Source: DASUBN01 sp036263155 (GTDB lineage Bacteria; Pseudomonadota; Gammaproteobacteria; Natronospirales; REEB76). From it: DNA of 41,437 bases. Shown here piece after piece: positions 16,770 to 25,862 of this stretch (the stretch's first letter is position 1; every line of letters begins with the position of its first letter). The stretch is from positions 1 to 41,437 of the forward strand of contig DATAHN010000017.1 in the NCBI GenBank assembly GCA_036263155.1, given 5' to 3'. Made by a program: the position numbers and the translations under genes. Below the pieces are notes generated by a model. It worked only from the letters and a program-made list of their open reading frames with translations, was not told the DNA's origin and made no database searches.

Positions 16770-17999
16770 TCAGCCGCGGACGCGGCGGCGCAGGGCAAAG
16801 GCGGCGAGCAGGCCGAGGCTGAAGAGGTCCAGTGCGCCGCCGCCGTTGCTCGACTGGGGATCGTGGGTGCCGCCGATGCGGTGCACCTGGCTGCGCGGCG
16901 GCTTGCTGCTGGCGTGGACGGCGCTGCCCGCTGTCACCACCACCACGCCTGCGTCCAGGTTGGCGCTGACGATCTGCGGTTTGCCGCCGATGCTCATGAT
17001 CAGGGTGCCGTAGGAGCCGTAGTCCAAGAACAGCTGCTGCGGCGCCTCGAACGCGCCGCCACCCTGATTCGCGAACAGGCTGACGCTGCCGTCGCTGTAG
17101 TTGTCGGTGACGAGGTCGGCGAGCCCGTCGCCATCCAGGTCCGCGGTACCGATCCAGCCTGGCTGCGAGCCGGTGGGGTAGAACGCCGGCGCGGCGAAGC
17201 TGCCGTCGCCCAGGCCCAAGAGCACGCCTACGCTGTCGTCATCACGGTCCGCCACTAGGAGGTCCTGGAAGCCGTCGCCGTTCACGTCGGTCGCCGTCAG
17301 CGCCACCGGCCCCGCACCCACCATGAACGTAAGCGGCGCGCCGAAGCTGCCGTCACCGGCGCCCGGAAGGGACACGACGCCGTCACCGGCCGTGTCGGAG
17401 GCCACGATGTCGGGGAAGCCGTCGCCGTTGAAATCCGCCACGGCCACCGCGGTGATGTCGCCGCCCACGGTATAACTCACGGGTGCCGCGAAGCTGCCGT
17501 CGCCGTGGTTGAGCAGCACGCTCACGGTGCCGGCGCTGCCGCCGGCGGTGACGATGTCCACGAAGCCGTCGCCGTTCAGGTCCGCCGCGGTGAGCGAGAC
17601 CGGGCCTGGGCCCGCCTCGCCGCTGGCGTAAGCCACGTCCGCCGCCAGCCCGGTCCCGCCGGTGTTGAGCAGCACGCGCACGCCCGAGGCGGCGTCGGTG
17701 GCGTCGCTCACCAGCACGTCGAGCCGGCCGTCGCCGTCCACGTCCGCAAGGGTGAGCGCGGTCATGCCGGGCATGTCCGGGTAATCCTGGGTATGGGCCG
17801 TGAACTCGCCCTGGGCGTCCAGGGTGATGATGCTGACCGTGGCATGGCCCGCGTCGAGGGCGACCACGTCCTCGAAGCCATCGCCGTCCATGTCGCCGGA
17901 CGCCATGGTCGCGCCGGTACCGGCCGCCATCGCAGGGATGGCGGGGTAAAGCAGCGCGCCCGCGAGCGGGGCGGCAAGCAAGATCTTGTGAAGGCGCAT
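16770..17999 (-). CDS. Secreted FG-GAP/VCBS repeat protein with GlyGly-CTERM-like sorting tail
   Basis: An exported protein of about 409 residues. A signal peptide (ending near AIPAMAAG) is followed by FG-GAP-type repeats, six of which carry a calcium-binding DxDxDG-like loop: DMDGDGFEDV, DVDGDGRLDV, DLNGDGFVDI, DFNGDGFPDI, DVNGDGFQDL and DLDGDGLADL. These should fold as a beta-propeller. The C-terminus has a glycine-rich stretch, SSNGGGALD, then a hydrophobic helix and a RRRVRG basic end, the layout of GlyGly-CTERM tails cut by rhombosortase. The second ATG was chosen because AGGGG sits nine bases before it; an ATG three codons upstream is the alternative. Ligand and function are unknown. 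Confidence 0.82.
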   Translation of the reverse strand: MRLHKILLAAPLAGALLYPAIPAMAAGTGATMASGDMDGDGFEDVVALDAGHATVSIITLDAQGEFTAHTQDYPDMPGMTALTLADVDGDGRLDVLVSDATDAASGVRVLLNTGGTGLAADVAYASGEAGPGPVSLTAADLNGDGFVDIVTAGGSAGTVSVLLNHGDGSFAAPVSYTVGGDITAVAVADFNGDGFPDIVASDTAGDGVVSLPGAGDGSFGAPLTFMVGAGPVALTATDVNGDGFQDLLVADRDDDSVGVLLGLGDGSFAAPAFYPTGSQPGWIGTADLDGDGLADLVTDNYSDGSVSLFANQGGGAFEAPQQLFLDYGSYGTLIMSIGGKPQIVSANLDAGVVVVTAGSAVHASSKPPRSQVHRIGGTHDPQSSNGGGALDLFSLGLLAAFALRRRVRG

Positions 18000-18046
18000 C
18001 AAAGGCATCCCCTAATCCACTCCGGGAGCCATGGTTGTTCTTTTAT

Positions 18047-18069
18047 GGCACGCCACCCCATGGCGTACC
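18047..18069 (-). other. Hairpin in the leader of the FG-GAP protein gene
   Basis: On the minus strand GGTACGCCA and TGGCGTGCC pair over nine positions (one G-U) around a TGGGG loop. It lies about 48 bases before the start codon and is not followed by a T-run, so it is not a terminator. It may be a structured 5' leader or a protein-binding palindrome. Confidence 0.45.
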
Positions 18070-18127
18070 GTGACCATGTTCTCCAGTCGACAGAATATAG
18101 GGAGGGCTTTCAGAAAGCGGCAAGCAT

Positions 18128-18152
18128 CCTGCCAGAGCTTAGGCCTGGCAGG
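18128..18152. other. Perfect 8-bp hairpin in the spacer between the dehydrogenase and FG-GAP genes
   Basis: CCTGCCAG and CTGGCAGG flank a nine-base loop. Read on the plus strand it is followed by GGGTTTTA, a poor terminator tail with no plus-strand gene upstream. On the minus strand no T-run follows. It could weakly attenuate transcription from the dehydrogenase gene into the FG-GAP gene. Apart from the two hairpins the 197-base spacer shows nothing recognisable. Confidence 0.4.
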
Positions 18153-18196
18153 GGGTTTTACATATTCAGGACGCGAAAGGCCTGGAATCTGCGCAG

Positions 18197-19063
18197 TCAG
18201 CGTTGGAACAGATCGTGCTTCAGGCGGAACAGCGAGGAGATGTCTTCGTCTCCATGGCCGGCTTCCATGAGGCGCCGGTAGTGCACCCGGGTCATCTCTA
18301 CCACCGGCAGCTGCACGCCTTGGGCTGCGGCCATCTGCTGCACGATCTGGAGGTCCTTATCGTGCAGCGAGACCTTGAAGCCCAGCGGGAAGCTCATGCG
18401 CATCATGTTGGGCCCGCGGTTCGTCAGGAACCAGGACTGGGCCGCACCGCTGCCCACCACCTCGATGACCTTGTCGAGCGGCAGGCCCTGGGCCTCGGCG
18501 AAAGCCAGCGCCTCGCTCACCGCCTGGGCCACGCCTGCCACCACGATCTGGTTCACCGCTTTGGTGGCCTGGCCCGCACCCGCGGGGCCCATGAGCGCGA
18601 TGCGCTTGCCCAAGGCCTGCAGCACCGGCTGCGCGCGCTGGAACGCCGCCTCGGTGCCGCCGCACATGATGGCGAGCGTCGCGTGCTTCGCGCCCTCGGT
18701 GCCGCCCGACACCGGGCAGTCCAGGAAATCCACGCCATGCTCCGTGAGCTTGGCCGCCGCGGCACGCGCGGTATCGGCGCTCACGGTGGAGCAGTCGAGC
18801 ACCAGTGCGCCGCGCTTCAGCTTGGGTGCGAGCAGGTCCACCACCGCGAGCACGTCCGCGTCCGCGCTCACGCAGAGCACCACCGCCTCGCACACGCCGG
18901 CAAGTTCAGGGATAGCGGCGGCAGGCGCGCAGCCGGTCTCGGCGGCGAAGGCCTCGGCGCGTTCGGGACTGCGGTTGTAGACGGCGGCGAGCAGGCCGGC
19001 CTTGTGCAGGTTCAGCGCCATGGAGTAGCCCATGGCGCCCAGGCCGATGAATCCGGTCTTCAT
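18197..19063 (-). CDS. Beta-hydroxyacid dehydrogenase (3-hydroxyisobutyrate dehydrogenase / tartronate semialdehyde reductase family)
   Basis: A soluble NAD(P)-dependent oxidoreductase of 288 residues. The Rossmann motif is GFIGLGAMGYSMALNL. The substrate-binding signature is FLDCPVSGGTEGA (about 117-129), and the catalytic lysine lies in GAGQATKAVNQ (about 173). The family contains HibD, GarR/GlxR and succinic semialdehyde reductases, which cannot be separated by eye. It starts four bases after the speA stop and so is probably cotranscribed with arginine decarboxylase, although no obvious polyamine role follows. Confidence 0.88.
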   Translation of the reverse strand: MKTGFIGLGAMGYSMALNLHKAGLLAAVYNRSPERAEAFAAETGCAPAAAIPELAGVCEAVVLCVSADADVLAVVDLLAPKLKRGALVLDCSTVSADTARAAAAKLTEHGVDFLDCPVSGGTEGAKHATLAIMCGGTEAAFQRAQPVLQALGKRIALMGPAGAGQATKAVNQIVVAGVAQAVSEALAFAEAQGLPLDKVIEVVGSGAAQSWFLTNRGPNMMRMSFPLGFKVSLHDKDLQIVQQMAAAQGVQLPVVEMTRVHYRRLMEAGHGDEDISSLFRLKHDLFQR

Positions 19064-19067
19064 CCGC

Positions 19068-20954
<1,887 letters not shown>

Positions 20955-21083
20955 GTCTCTCCGGGTTCGGCTGGGGTGCGGGAAATCGCGCAAGAGTACG
21001 GCAACCGCCCGCCCCTGAAAAGACGCCGGCGGCACCGTCTCGGCACTTGCCGGACGGCCGGAACCGGGCCGGCCCGCAAGCCG

Positions 21084-21089
21084 TATAAT
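21084..21089 (+). promoter_or_regulatory. speE promoter -10 (TATAAT)
   Basis: A perfect TATAAT lies 29 bases before the speE ATG. No good -35 is seen at normal spacing; instead a GC-rich imperfect palindrome (GGCCGG, AACCGG, GCCGGCC) precedes it. GGGGAT just before the ATG can serve as the ribosome site. Confidence 0.6.
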
Positions 21090-21118
21090 CGCGGCATATT
21101 CCGGGGCGCGGGGATGCC

Positions 21119-21976
21119 ATGAAGCTGGACGGCGGCTGGTTCACCGAGATCGCGGCTGAGGAGGGCGTGGCCCTGTCCCTGCAGGGCCGCCGGCTGCAGG
21201 TGGAGCAGACCCCCTATCAGACGGTCGAGATCTACGAGACCGACAGCTTCGGCACCATGATGGTCATCGACGGCTGCGTCATGGTCACCGACCGCGACAG
21301 CTTCATCTACCACGAGATGATGGCCCACCCGGTGCTGTTCACCCACCCCTCCCCCCGGCGCGTGCTCATCATCGGCGGCGGCGCCTGCGGCACGCTGCGC
21401 GAGGTGCTCAAGCACAAGGGCGTGGAGTCGGTGGTGCAGGTGGAGCTGGATGAGCGGGTCACGCGCCTGGCCGAGCTGCACTTCCCGGAGCTCTGCGAGG
21501 CGAACGCCGACCCGCGGGCGCGGCTCGCCTTCGGCGACGGCATCCCCTGGGTGCGGGACGCCGCGGACGCGAGCCTGGACGTGATCATCATCGACAGCAC
21601 CGACCCGGTGGGGCCGGCGGAGGGGCTGTTCTCGGAGGCGTTCTACCGCGACGCGCTGAGGGTGCTGCGGCCCGAGGGCCTGCTGGTGCAGCAGAGCGAG
21701 TCGCCGTTCTTCTATCCGGAGACGATCCTGGACATGCACAAGGGACTGCGCGGCGCCGGGTTCACGGACAGCCGGACCCTGAGCTTCCCGCAGCCCACCT
21801 ACCCTTCAGGCTGGTGGTCGGCGACGCTGGCGAAGAAGGACGGGCGCCTCAACAGCTTCCGCCGCCGCGACGCCGAGGACAAGCCGTTCCCGACCCGCTA
21901 CTACTCTGCGTCGGTGCACGAGACCGCGTTCGTGCTGCCGCCGTTCCTCAAGGAGAGCCTGGCCGCGCTGCGCTGA
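21119..21976 (+). CDS. speE: Spermidine synthase (aminopropyltransferase) with altered GGGDGG motif
   Basis: SpeE transfers the aminopropyl group from decarboxylated S-adenosylmethionine to putrescine. The 285-residue protein has the N-terminal beta domain (VEIYETDSFGTMMVIDG), YHEMMAHPVLFTHP, and the active-site DSTDPVGPAEGLF (Asp159). The decarboxy-SAM-binding loop reads IIGGGACGTLREVLKH: residues 89-90 are Ala-Cys where nearly all members have Asp-Gly. The reading frame is unbroken and the rest is well conserved, so the enzyme may still be active, perhaps with altered substrate use. It is divergent from speA, which supports a polyamine role. Confidence 0.92.
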   Translation: MKLDGGWFTEIAAEEGVALSLQGRRLQVEQTPYQTVEIYETDSFGTMMVIDGCVMVTDRDSFIYHEMMAHPVLFTHPSPRRVLIIGGGACGTLREVLKHKGVESVVQVELDERVTRLAELHFPELCEANADPRARLAFGDGIPWVRDAADASLDVIIIDSTDPVGPAEGLFSEAFYRDALRVLRPEGLLVQQSESPFFYPETILDMHKGLRGAGFTDSRTLSFPQPTYPSGWWSATLAKKDGRLNSFRRRDAEDKPFPTRYYSASVHETAFVLPPFLKESLAALR

Positions 21977-21986
21977 GCGCACGGCC

Positions 21987-22457
21987 TCACTGCTTCTCGC
22001 CGCCCCCGCCGCAGCTCTTCTCGATCTGGCCCTCGATCTCGGCCATCTTCTTGTCGCGTTCCTCGTCCGAGAGGTAATTGACGTTGCCCTTGGAGTCCAC
22101 GGTGGTGGCGCGGCCCCCGGCGTTGAGCACGTTGAGCCGCTCGCGCAGCTCGTCGCAGCGTTCCTTCTGCTGCTGCTTCTGCTCCTCTTCCTCCTGCGCC
22201 CGCTGCGGGTCCTTCTGTTCCGCCTTCTTCTTGTCGGCGATCTGCTGCTGCAGGTTCTGGGAGTTCGCGAGGCCGGTCGGATCCGGCGGCGGCGGCTTCA
22301 CGTCCACCGTCTGGGCTTGCACGCCGGTGCCGGCGGGCGGTGTCTGCGAGAAGTGCACGTGGCCGTCCTTGTCCACCCACTTGTAGACCTGGTCGGCGGA
22401 GGCGAGGCCTGCGGCGAGCGCCAGTCCGAGACCGAACGCGATGCGAAGCTTGTTCAT
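21987..22457 (-). CDS. Exported DUF4124 protein with charged coiled coil
   Basis: A 156-residue exported protein. A signal peptide (ending GLASA) is followed by the DUF4124 motif YKWVDKDGHVHFSQTPP (about 24-41), a proline-rich linker, and a highly charged Lys/Gln/Glu-rich coiled coil (about 70-105). The two later cysteines (one in ERCDEL, one in KSCGGGG) may form a disulfide. DUF4124 proteins are widespread in gammaproteobacteria with unknown function. It overlaps the following paralogue by four bases and converges on speE with a ten-base gap. Confidence 0.85.
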   Translation of the reverse strand: MNKLRIAFGLGLALAAGLASADQVYKWVDKDGHVHFSQTPPAGTGVQAQTVDVKPPPPDPTGLANSQNLQQQIADKKKAEQKDPQRAQEEEEQKQQQKERCDELRERLNVLNAGGRATTVDSKGNVNYLSDEERDKKMAEIEGQIEKSCGGGGEKQ

Positions 22458-22903
22458 GCGCCACCTCCGCAGGCTTGAACGATGTAGGCACGCGCCTCGT
22501 CCAGGGCCTTCTGCTTCTCGGCCGGGGGCAGCGGCTGCTTGTTGCCCTTGTCATCGAGTTGATACAGCGAGTCGGCGTGCAGGTACTTGAACAGGCGGTC
22601 GCGACCGGCCTTGCAGGCGGGCGAGTCATCGGGCTTGGGGTTCACCAGCTTCGCGTCGTTTGCCGGCGAGGCGGGCGCCGCCGGCGTGCCGGGCGGCGGG
22701 GGCGGCGGCGCGTCGCCGGGGTTCGGGAGCGTGCCGCTGTTCTTGATCTCGAGCTGCTGAGCCTGGTCGCTGTGGGGTTCGGTGCTGTAGTGCACCTGGC
22801 CCTTGTCGTCCACCCACTTATATATGGGCGTGTCGGCGCGGGCGGCGCCCATGGCGAGCAGGGAGGCGGCGAGCGCCGCGGCGATGCTGATCTTGATGTT
22901 CAT
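22454..22903 (-). CDS. Exported DUF4124 protein, paralogue
   Basis: A 149-residue exported protein. A signal peptide (ending MGAARA) is followed by the DUF4124 motif IYKWVDDKGQVHYSTEP and a proline-rich linker (PPPPPPG). A helical C-terminal part has cysteines in PACKAG and QACGGG. The ATG is supported by GAGGG seven bases upstream; an upstream ATG eight codons earlier would add a non-signal-like extension. It lies 20 bases after glnK and overlaps its paralogue, so the three probably share a transcript. The pair looks like a tandem duplication. Confidence 0.85.
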   Translation of the reverse strand: MNIKISIAAALAASLLAMGAARADTPIYKWVDDKGQVHYSTEPHSDQAQQLEIKNSGTLPNPGDAPPPPPPGTPAAPASPANDAKLVNPKPDDSPACKAGRDRLFKYLHADSLYQLDDKGNKQPLPPAEKQKALDEARAYIVQACGGGA

Positions 22904-22923
22904 GGCTGACCCTCGATGCAGGC

Positions 22924-23262
22924 TCACAGCGCCTCGGCACCAGTCTCGGCGGTGCGGATGCGGATGGCCTGCTCCAATTCGTAGACGAATATCTTGCCGT
23001 CGCCGATCTTGCCGGTCTTGGCGGCGTTCATGATGGCCTCCACCACGCGGTCGAGCAGCTCGTCAGGGATGGCGAGCTCGATCTTCACCTTGGGCAGGAA
23101 GTCCACCACGTACTCGGCGCCGCGGTAGAGCTCGGTGTGGCCCTTCTGCCGGCCGAAGCCCTTCACCTCGGTGACGGTGATGCCTTGCACGCCGATGTCC
23201 GACAATGCTTCCCGCACGTCGTCGAGCTTGAACGGCTTGATAACCGCGGCGACCATCTTCAT
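22924..23262 (-). CDS. glnK: P-II nitrogen regulatory protein GlnK/GlnB
   Basis: A 112-residue P-II signal protein that senses 2-oxoglutarate and ATP/ADP and controls ammonium transport and glutamine synthetase regulation. It begins MKMVAAVIKPFKLDDVREAL. The T-loop has the uridylylation site Tyr51 in ELYRGAEYVVDF, and the B and C loops include TGKIGDGKIFV. The name glnK is preferred because it diverges from ubiK-comM as glnK does in Pseudomonas; however, amtB, the usual partner, is replaced by the DUF4124 genes, so glnB is possible. No sigma-54 site is seen upstream. Confidence 0.92.
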   Translation of the reverse strand: MKMVAAVIKPFKLDDVREALSDIGVQGITVTEVKGFGRQKGHTELYRGAEYVVDFLPKVKIELAIPDELLDRVVEAIMNAAKTGKIGDGKIFVYELEQAIRIRTAETGAEAL

Positions 23263-23334
23263 GCGATTTTTCCCGTGGATTTAAGGCCCGTACACGACAT
23301 TCCCCGGGCCGGCTACAGTCTATCATCGCTCGCC

Positions 23335-23362
23335 TTGGCGCCGGTCCGCGAGCCTATATACT
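23335..23362 (+). promoter_or_regulatory. ubiK-comM promoter
   Basis: TTGGCG (23335-23340) and TATACT (23357-23362) are separated by 16 bases, matching the sigma-70 consensus at four and five of six positions. The predicted start is about 30 bases before the ubiK ATG. Confidence 0.55.
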
Positions 23363-23399
23363 GATAACATAAAGTCGCAGACGCACCTGAGGGCGGCCG

Positions 23400-23669
23400 A
23401 TGGCACTGGACCCCAAGATCCTCGACGACCTGGCCCGCAAGCTGGCGGACTCGGTGCCGCCCGGCCTCAAGGACCTCAAGGCCGACCTCGAGCACAACTT
23501 CCGCGCCATGCTGCAGACAGCCCTCGGCAAGCTCGACCTCGTGACACGAGAGGAGTTCGACGTGCAGGCGGGCGTGCTCTCCCGCACCCGCGAGAAGCTG
23601 GAGGAGCTGTCGCAGCGCCTGGCGGAGCTTGAGACGGCGCTGGCCGCCCAGGATCAGGACCGCAAGTAG
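23400..23669 (+). CDS. ubiK: UbiK, accessory factor of ubiquinone biosynthesis (BMFP/YqiC family)
   Basis: An 89-residue protein. An N-terminal amphipathic helix (LDDLARKLADSVPPGLKDLKADLEH) is followed by a region with ALGKLDLVTREEFDVQ. A C-terminal coiled coil (about 58-86, LSRTREKLEELSQRLAELE) mediates trimerisation in the family. UbiK binds UbiJ and lipids and is needed for efficient aerobic ubiquinone synthesis in E. coli. The gene lies between divergent glnK and comM, the same arrangement known in Pseudomonas, and ends ten bases before comM. Confidence 0.9.
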   Translation: MALDPKILDDLARKLADSVPPGLKDLKADLEHNFRAMLQTALGKLDLVTREEFDVQAGVLSRTREKLEELSQRLAELETALAAQDQDRK

Positions 23670-23679
23670 GTCCGGGTCC

Positions 23680-25191
23680 GTGCTCGCCAAGATCCACAGC
23701 CGCGCGCAAGCCGGCGTAGATGCTCCCGCCGTCACGGTCGAGGTGCATCAATCTAACGGTTTACCCGCCCTCAACATCGTCGGCTTGCCAGAAGCCGCGG
23801 TGCGCGAGAGCAAAGACCGGGTCCGCAGCGCGCTCATCAACTCCCGCTTCGATTTCCCTGCCCGCAAACTCACCGTGAACTTGGCGCCCGCCGACCTGCC
23901 GAAAGAAGGCGGTCGCTTCGACCTGCCCATCGCCCTGGGGATACTCGCCGCCTCCGGCCAGATCGAGACCGCCACCCTCAAGGGCGCGGAGTTCATCGGC
24001 GAGCTTTCCTTGAGCGGTGAACTCAGGCCCGTACGCGGCGCGCTGCCGGCGGCGCTCAAGGCCCGCAAGGCCGGGCGCGCGCTGGTCTTGCCCTTGGAGA
24101 ACGCGGACGAGGCGGCGCTGGTCTCGGGCGTGGACGTGCTGGGCGCGCGGCACCTCCTGGACGTGTGCGCGCACCTCGCCGGCCGCCAGCGCATCGCGCC
24201 CCACGCCTCCTCCCTGGTCTCCTTCCACCCGAGCTACGAAGACCTCGCGGACGTGCGCGGCCAGCACCAGGCCAAGCGCGCGCTGGAGATCGCCGCCGCC
24301 GGCGGTCACTCGCTGCTGTTCGTCGGCCCCCCCGGCACCGGCAAGAGCATGCTGGCGGGACGCTTGCCCGGCATCCTGCCGCCCATGACCGAGGACGAAG
24401 CGCTGGAGACCGCCGCGGTCGCTTCCATCAGCGACGCGGGCTTCGAGGCCCGCGACTGGCGCAAGCGGCCTTACCGCAACCCGCATCACACGGCGTCAGC
24501 GGTGGCGCTAGTGGGCGGCGGTTCCTTCCCGCGCCCCGGCGAGATCTCGCTGGCGCACCACGGCGTACTGTTCCTGGACGAACTGCCTGAGTTCGACCGT
24601 AAGGTATTGGAAGTGCTGCGTGAGCCGCTTGAGAGCGGCGCCATCGTGGTGTCCCGCGCCGCGCGCCAGGCGGAGTTCCCGGCGGCGTTCCAGCTCATCG
24701 CCGCCATGAACCCCTGCCCCTGCGGTTACCTGGGCGACCCCTCCGGCCGCTGCCGCTGCACGCCGGACCAGGTGCAGCGCTACCGCAGCAAGGTCTCGGG
24801 ACCGCTCCTGGACCGCATCGACCTGCACGTGGAGGCGCCACGCGTGGCGCGCGAGGCGCTGCGCCCCGACGCGCCGGCGGATGGCGAAGCCAGCGGCACG
24901 GTGATGCAACGGGTGATGTCGGCGCGGGAACGCCAACTCGCGCGCCAAGGCAAGCCCAATGCGCGCATGAGCACGCGCGAGGTGAACAAGCACTGCAAGC
25001 CCGATGCCCCAGGCCAGCAGCTGCTGGAACGCGCCATGGAGCAGCTCGGTCTCTCGGCCCGTGCCTATCACCGCATCTTGAAGGTCGCCCGTACCATCGC
25101 CGACATCGCGGGACATGAGTCGCTGGCCTCGATGCATGTCGCGGAGGCCGTGGGCTATCGCGTACTGGATCGGCAGAAGGGATCGGCGTGA
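23680..25191 (+). CDS. comM: ComM/YifB AAA+ ATPase (Mg-chelatase-like)
   Basis: ComM is a hexameric branch-migration helicase that extends recombination during natural transformation. The 503-residue protein starts MLAKIHSRAQAGVDAPAV from a GTG. It has the N-terminal Lon-like fold (NIVGLPEAAVRESKDRVRSA), Walker A GPPGTGKS (216-223), Walker B LFLDEL (297-302), and a cysteine cluster CPCGYLGDPSGRCRC. A C-terminal Mg-chelatase helical domain follows (RAYHRILKVARTIADI). Length and motifs are complete. It does not by itself prove that the organism is competent. Confidence 0.95.
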   Translation: MLAKIHSRAQAGVDAPAVTVEVHQSNGLPALNIVGLPEAAVRESKDRVRSALINSRFDFPARKLTVNLAPADLPKEGGRFDLPIALGILAASGQIETATLKGAEFIGELSLSGELRPVRGALPAALKARKAGRALVLPLENADEAALVSGVDVLGARHLLDVCAHLAGRQRIAPHASSLVSFHPSYEDLADVRGQHQAKRALEIAAAGGHSLLFVGPPGTGKSMLAGRLPGILPPMTEDEALETAAVASISDAGFEARDWRKRPYRNPHHTASAVALVGGGSFPRPGEISLAHHGVLFLDELPEFDRKVLEVLREPLESGAIVVSRAARQAEFPAAFQLIAAMNPCPCGYLGDPSGRCRCTPDQVQRYRSKVSGPLLDRIDLHVEAPRVAREALRPDAPADGEASGTVMQRVMSARERQLARQGKPNARMSTREVNKHCKPDAPGQQLLERAMEQLGLSARAYHRILKVARTIADIAGHESLASMHVAEAVGYRVLDRQKGSA

Positions 25192-25778
25192 GGATCGCCG
25201 AGGATTCCCCGCAGCGCCTGGTGTTGCGGGACCGTACCCTCTGGATCGGCGTGCTGCTGGTGTTCGCGGCGGCATTCCTGGTCTACATGTCACTGCGACA
25301 GGCGCATCCCGCCGGCATGTGGGTGGGCGCAGGGCTGTTCGTGCTGTTCGGGCTCGCATTCTTCTCCGCTTCCGATGTGGTGTTCGACCGGTCCACCGGC
25401 GAGGTCACCCTCACCCGCCTGGTGCTGTGGCGGCGCAGCCAGCGGGTGCTGCGCTTCAGCGAGATCAAGGCGGTCGAGATAGAGGACGCACCCGGCGAGC
25501 GCACGCCCACCTGCCGCCTGGCCCTGGTCACAGCGGAACGCCGCTTCCCGCTCACGACCGTGTATGACCAAGGGCGAAAGAACTACGAGGAGATGCGCGC
25601 CGCGGTGCTGCGCGCCATGGGCCGTGCGGGCGAGCCCGCGCCTGACCCGCTCGAATCCCTGGTGCGCCAGGGCCGCGTCGTGGAAGCGGTGGAATTGCTC
25701 AGGCGGCGGGAGAGCCTGGACCTCGTCACCGCGCGCGAACGGGTGCGGGAGATGGAACACAAGCTCAAGGGCGGCTGA
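25188..25778 (+). CDS. Membrane protein with L7/L12-like C-terminal helix domain, unknown function
   Basis: A 196-residue protein. Two membrane helices (about 18-37 and 43-62) are followed by a PH-like beta region (VVFDRSTGEVTLTRLVLWRRSQRVL) with EIKAVEIED. The short C-terminal segment (about 153-195; LVRQGRVVEAVELLRRR, then LVTARERVREME) resembles the helical fold of the ribosomal protein L7/L12 C-terminal domain, also found in other small proteins. The GTG start overlaps the comM stop (GTGA), so it is made with ComM. No function can be assigned. Confidence 0.7.
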   Translation: MRIAEDSPQRLVLRDRTLWIGVLLVFAAAFLVYMSLRQAHPAGMWVGAGLFVLFGLAFFSASDVVFDRSTGEVTLTRLVLWRRSQRVLRFSEIKAVEIEDAPGERTPTCRLALVTAERRFPLTTVYDQGRKNYEEMRAAVLRAMGRAGEPAPDPLESLVRQGRVVEAVELLRRRESLDLVTARERVREMEHKLKGG

Positions 25779-25862
25779 ACTCCCGGAGCCGGGGGCGGTC
25801 CAAGCCGCGGGGATGAATCGGTTTCCAGTCTGGATCCAATCAAGTACAACAGGAGTCTTCCC

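Noticed and set aside
18128..18160. A plus-strand terminator
   Set aside because: There is no plus-strand gene upstream and the T-run is only four bases after GGG.
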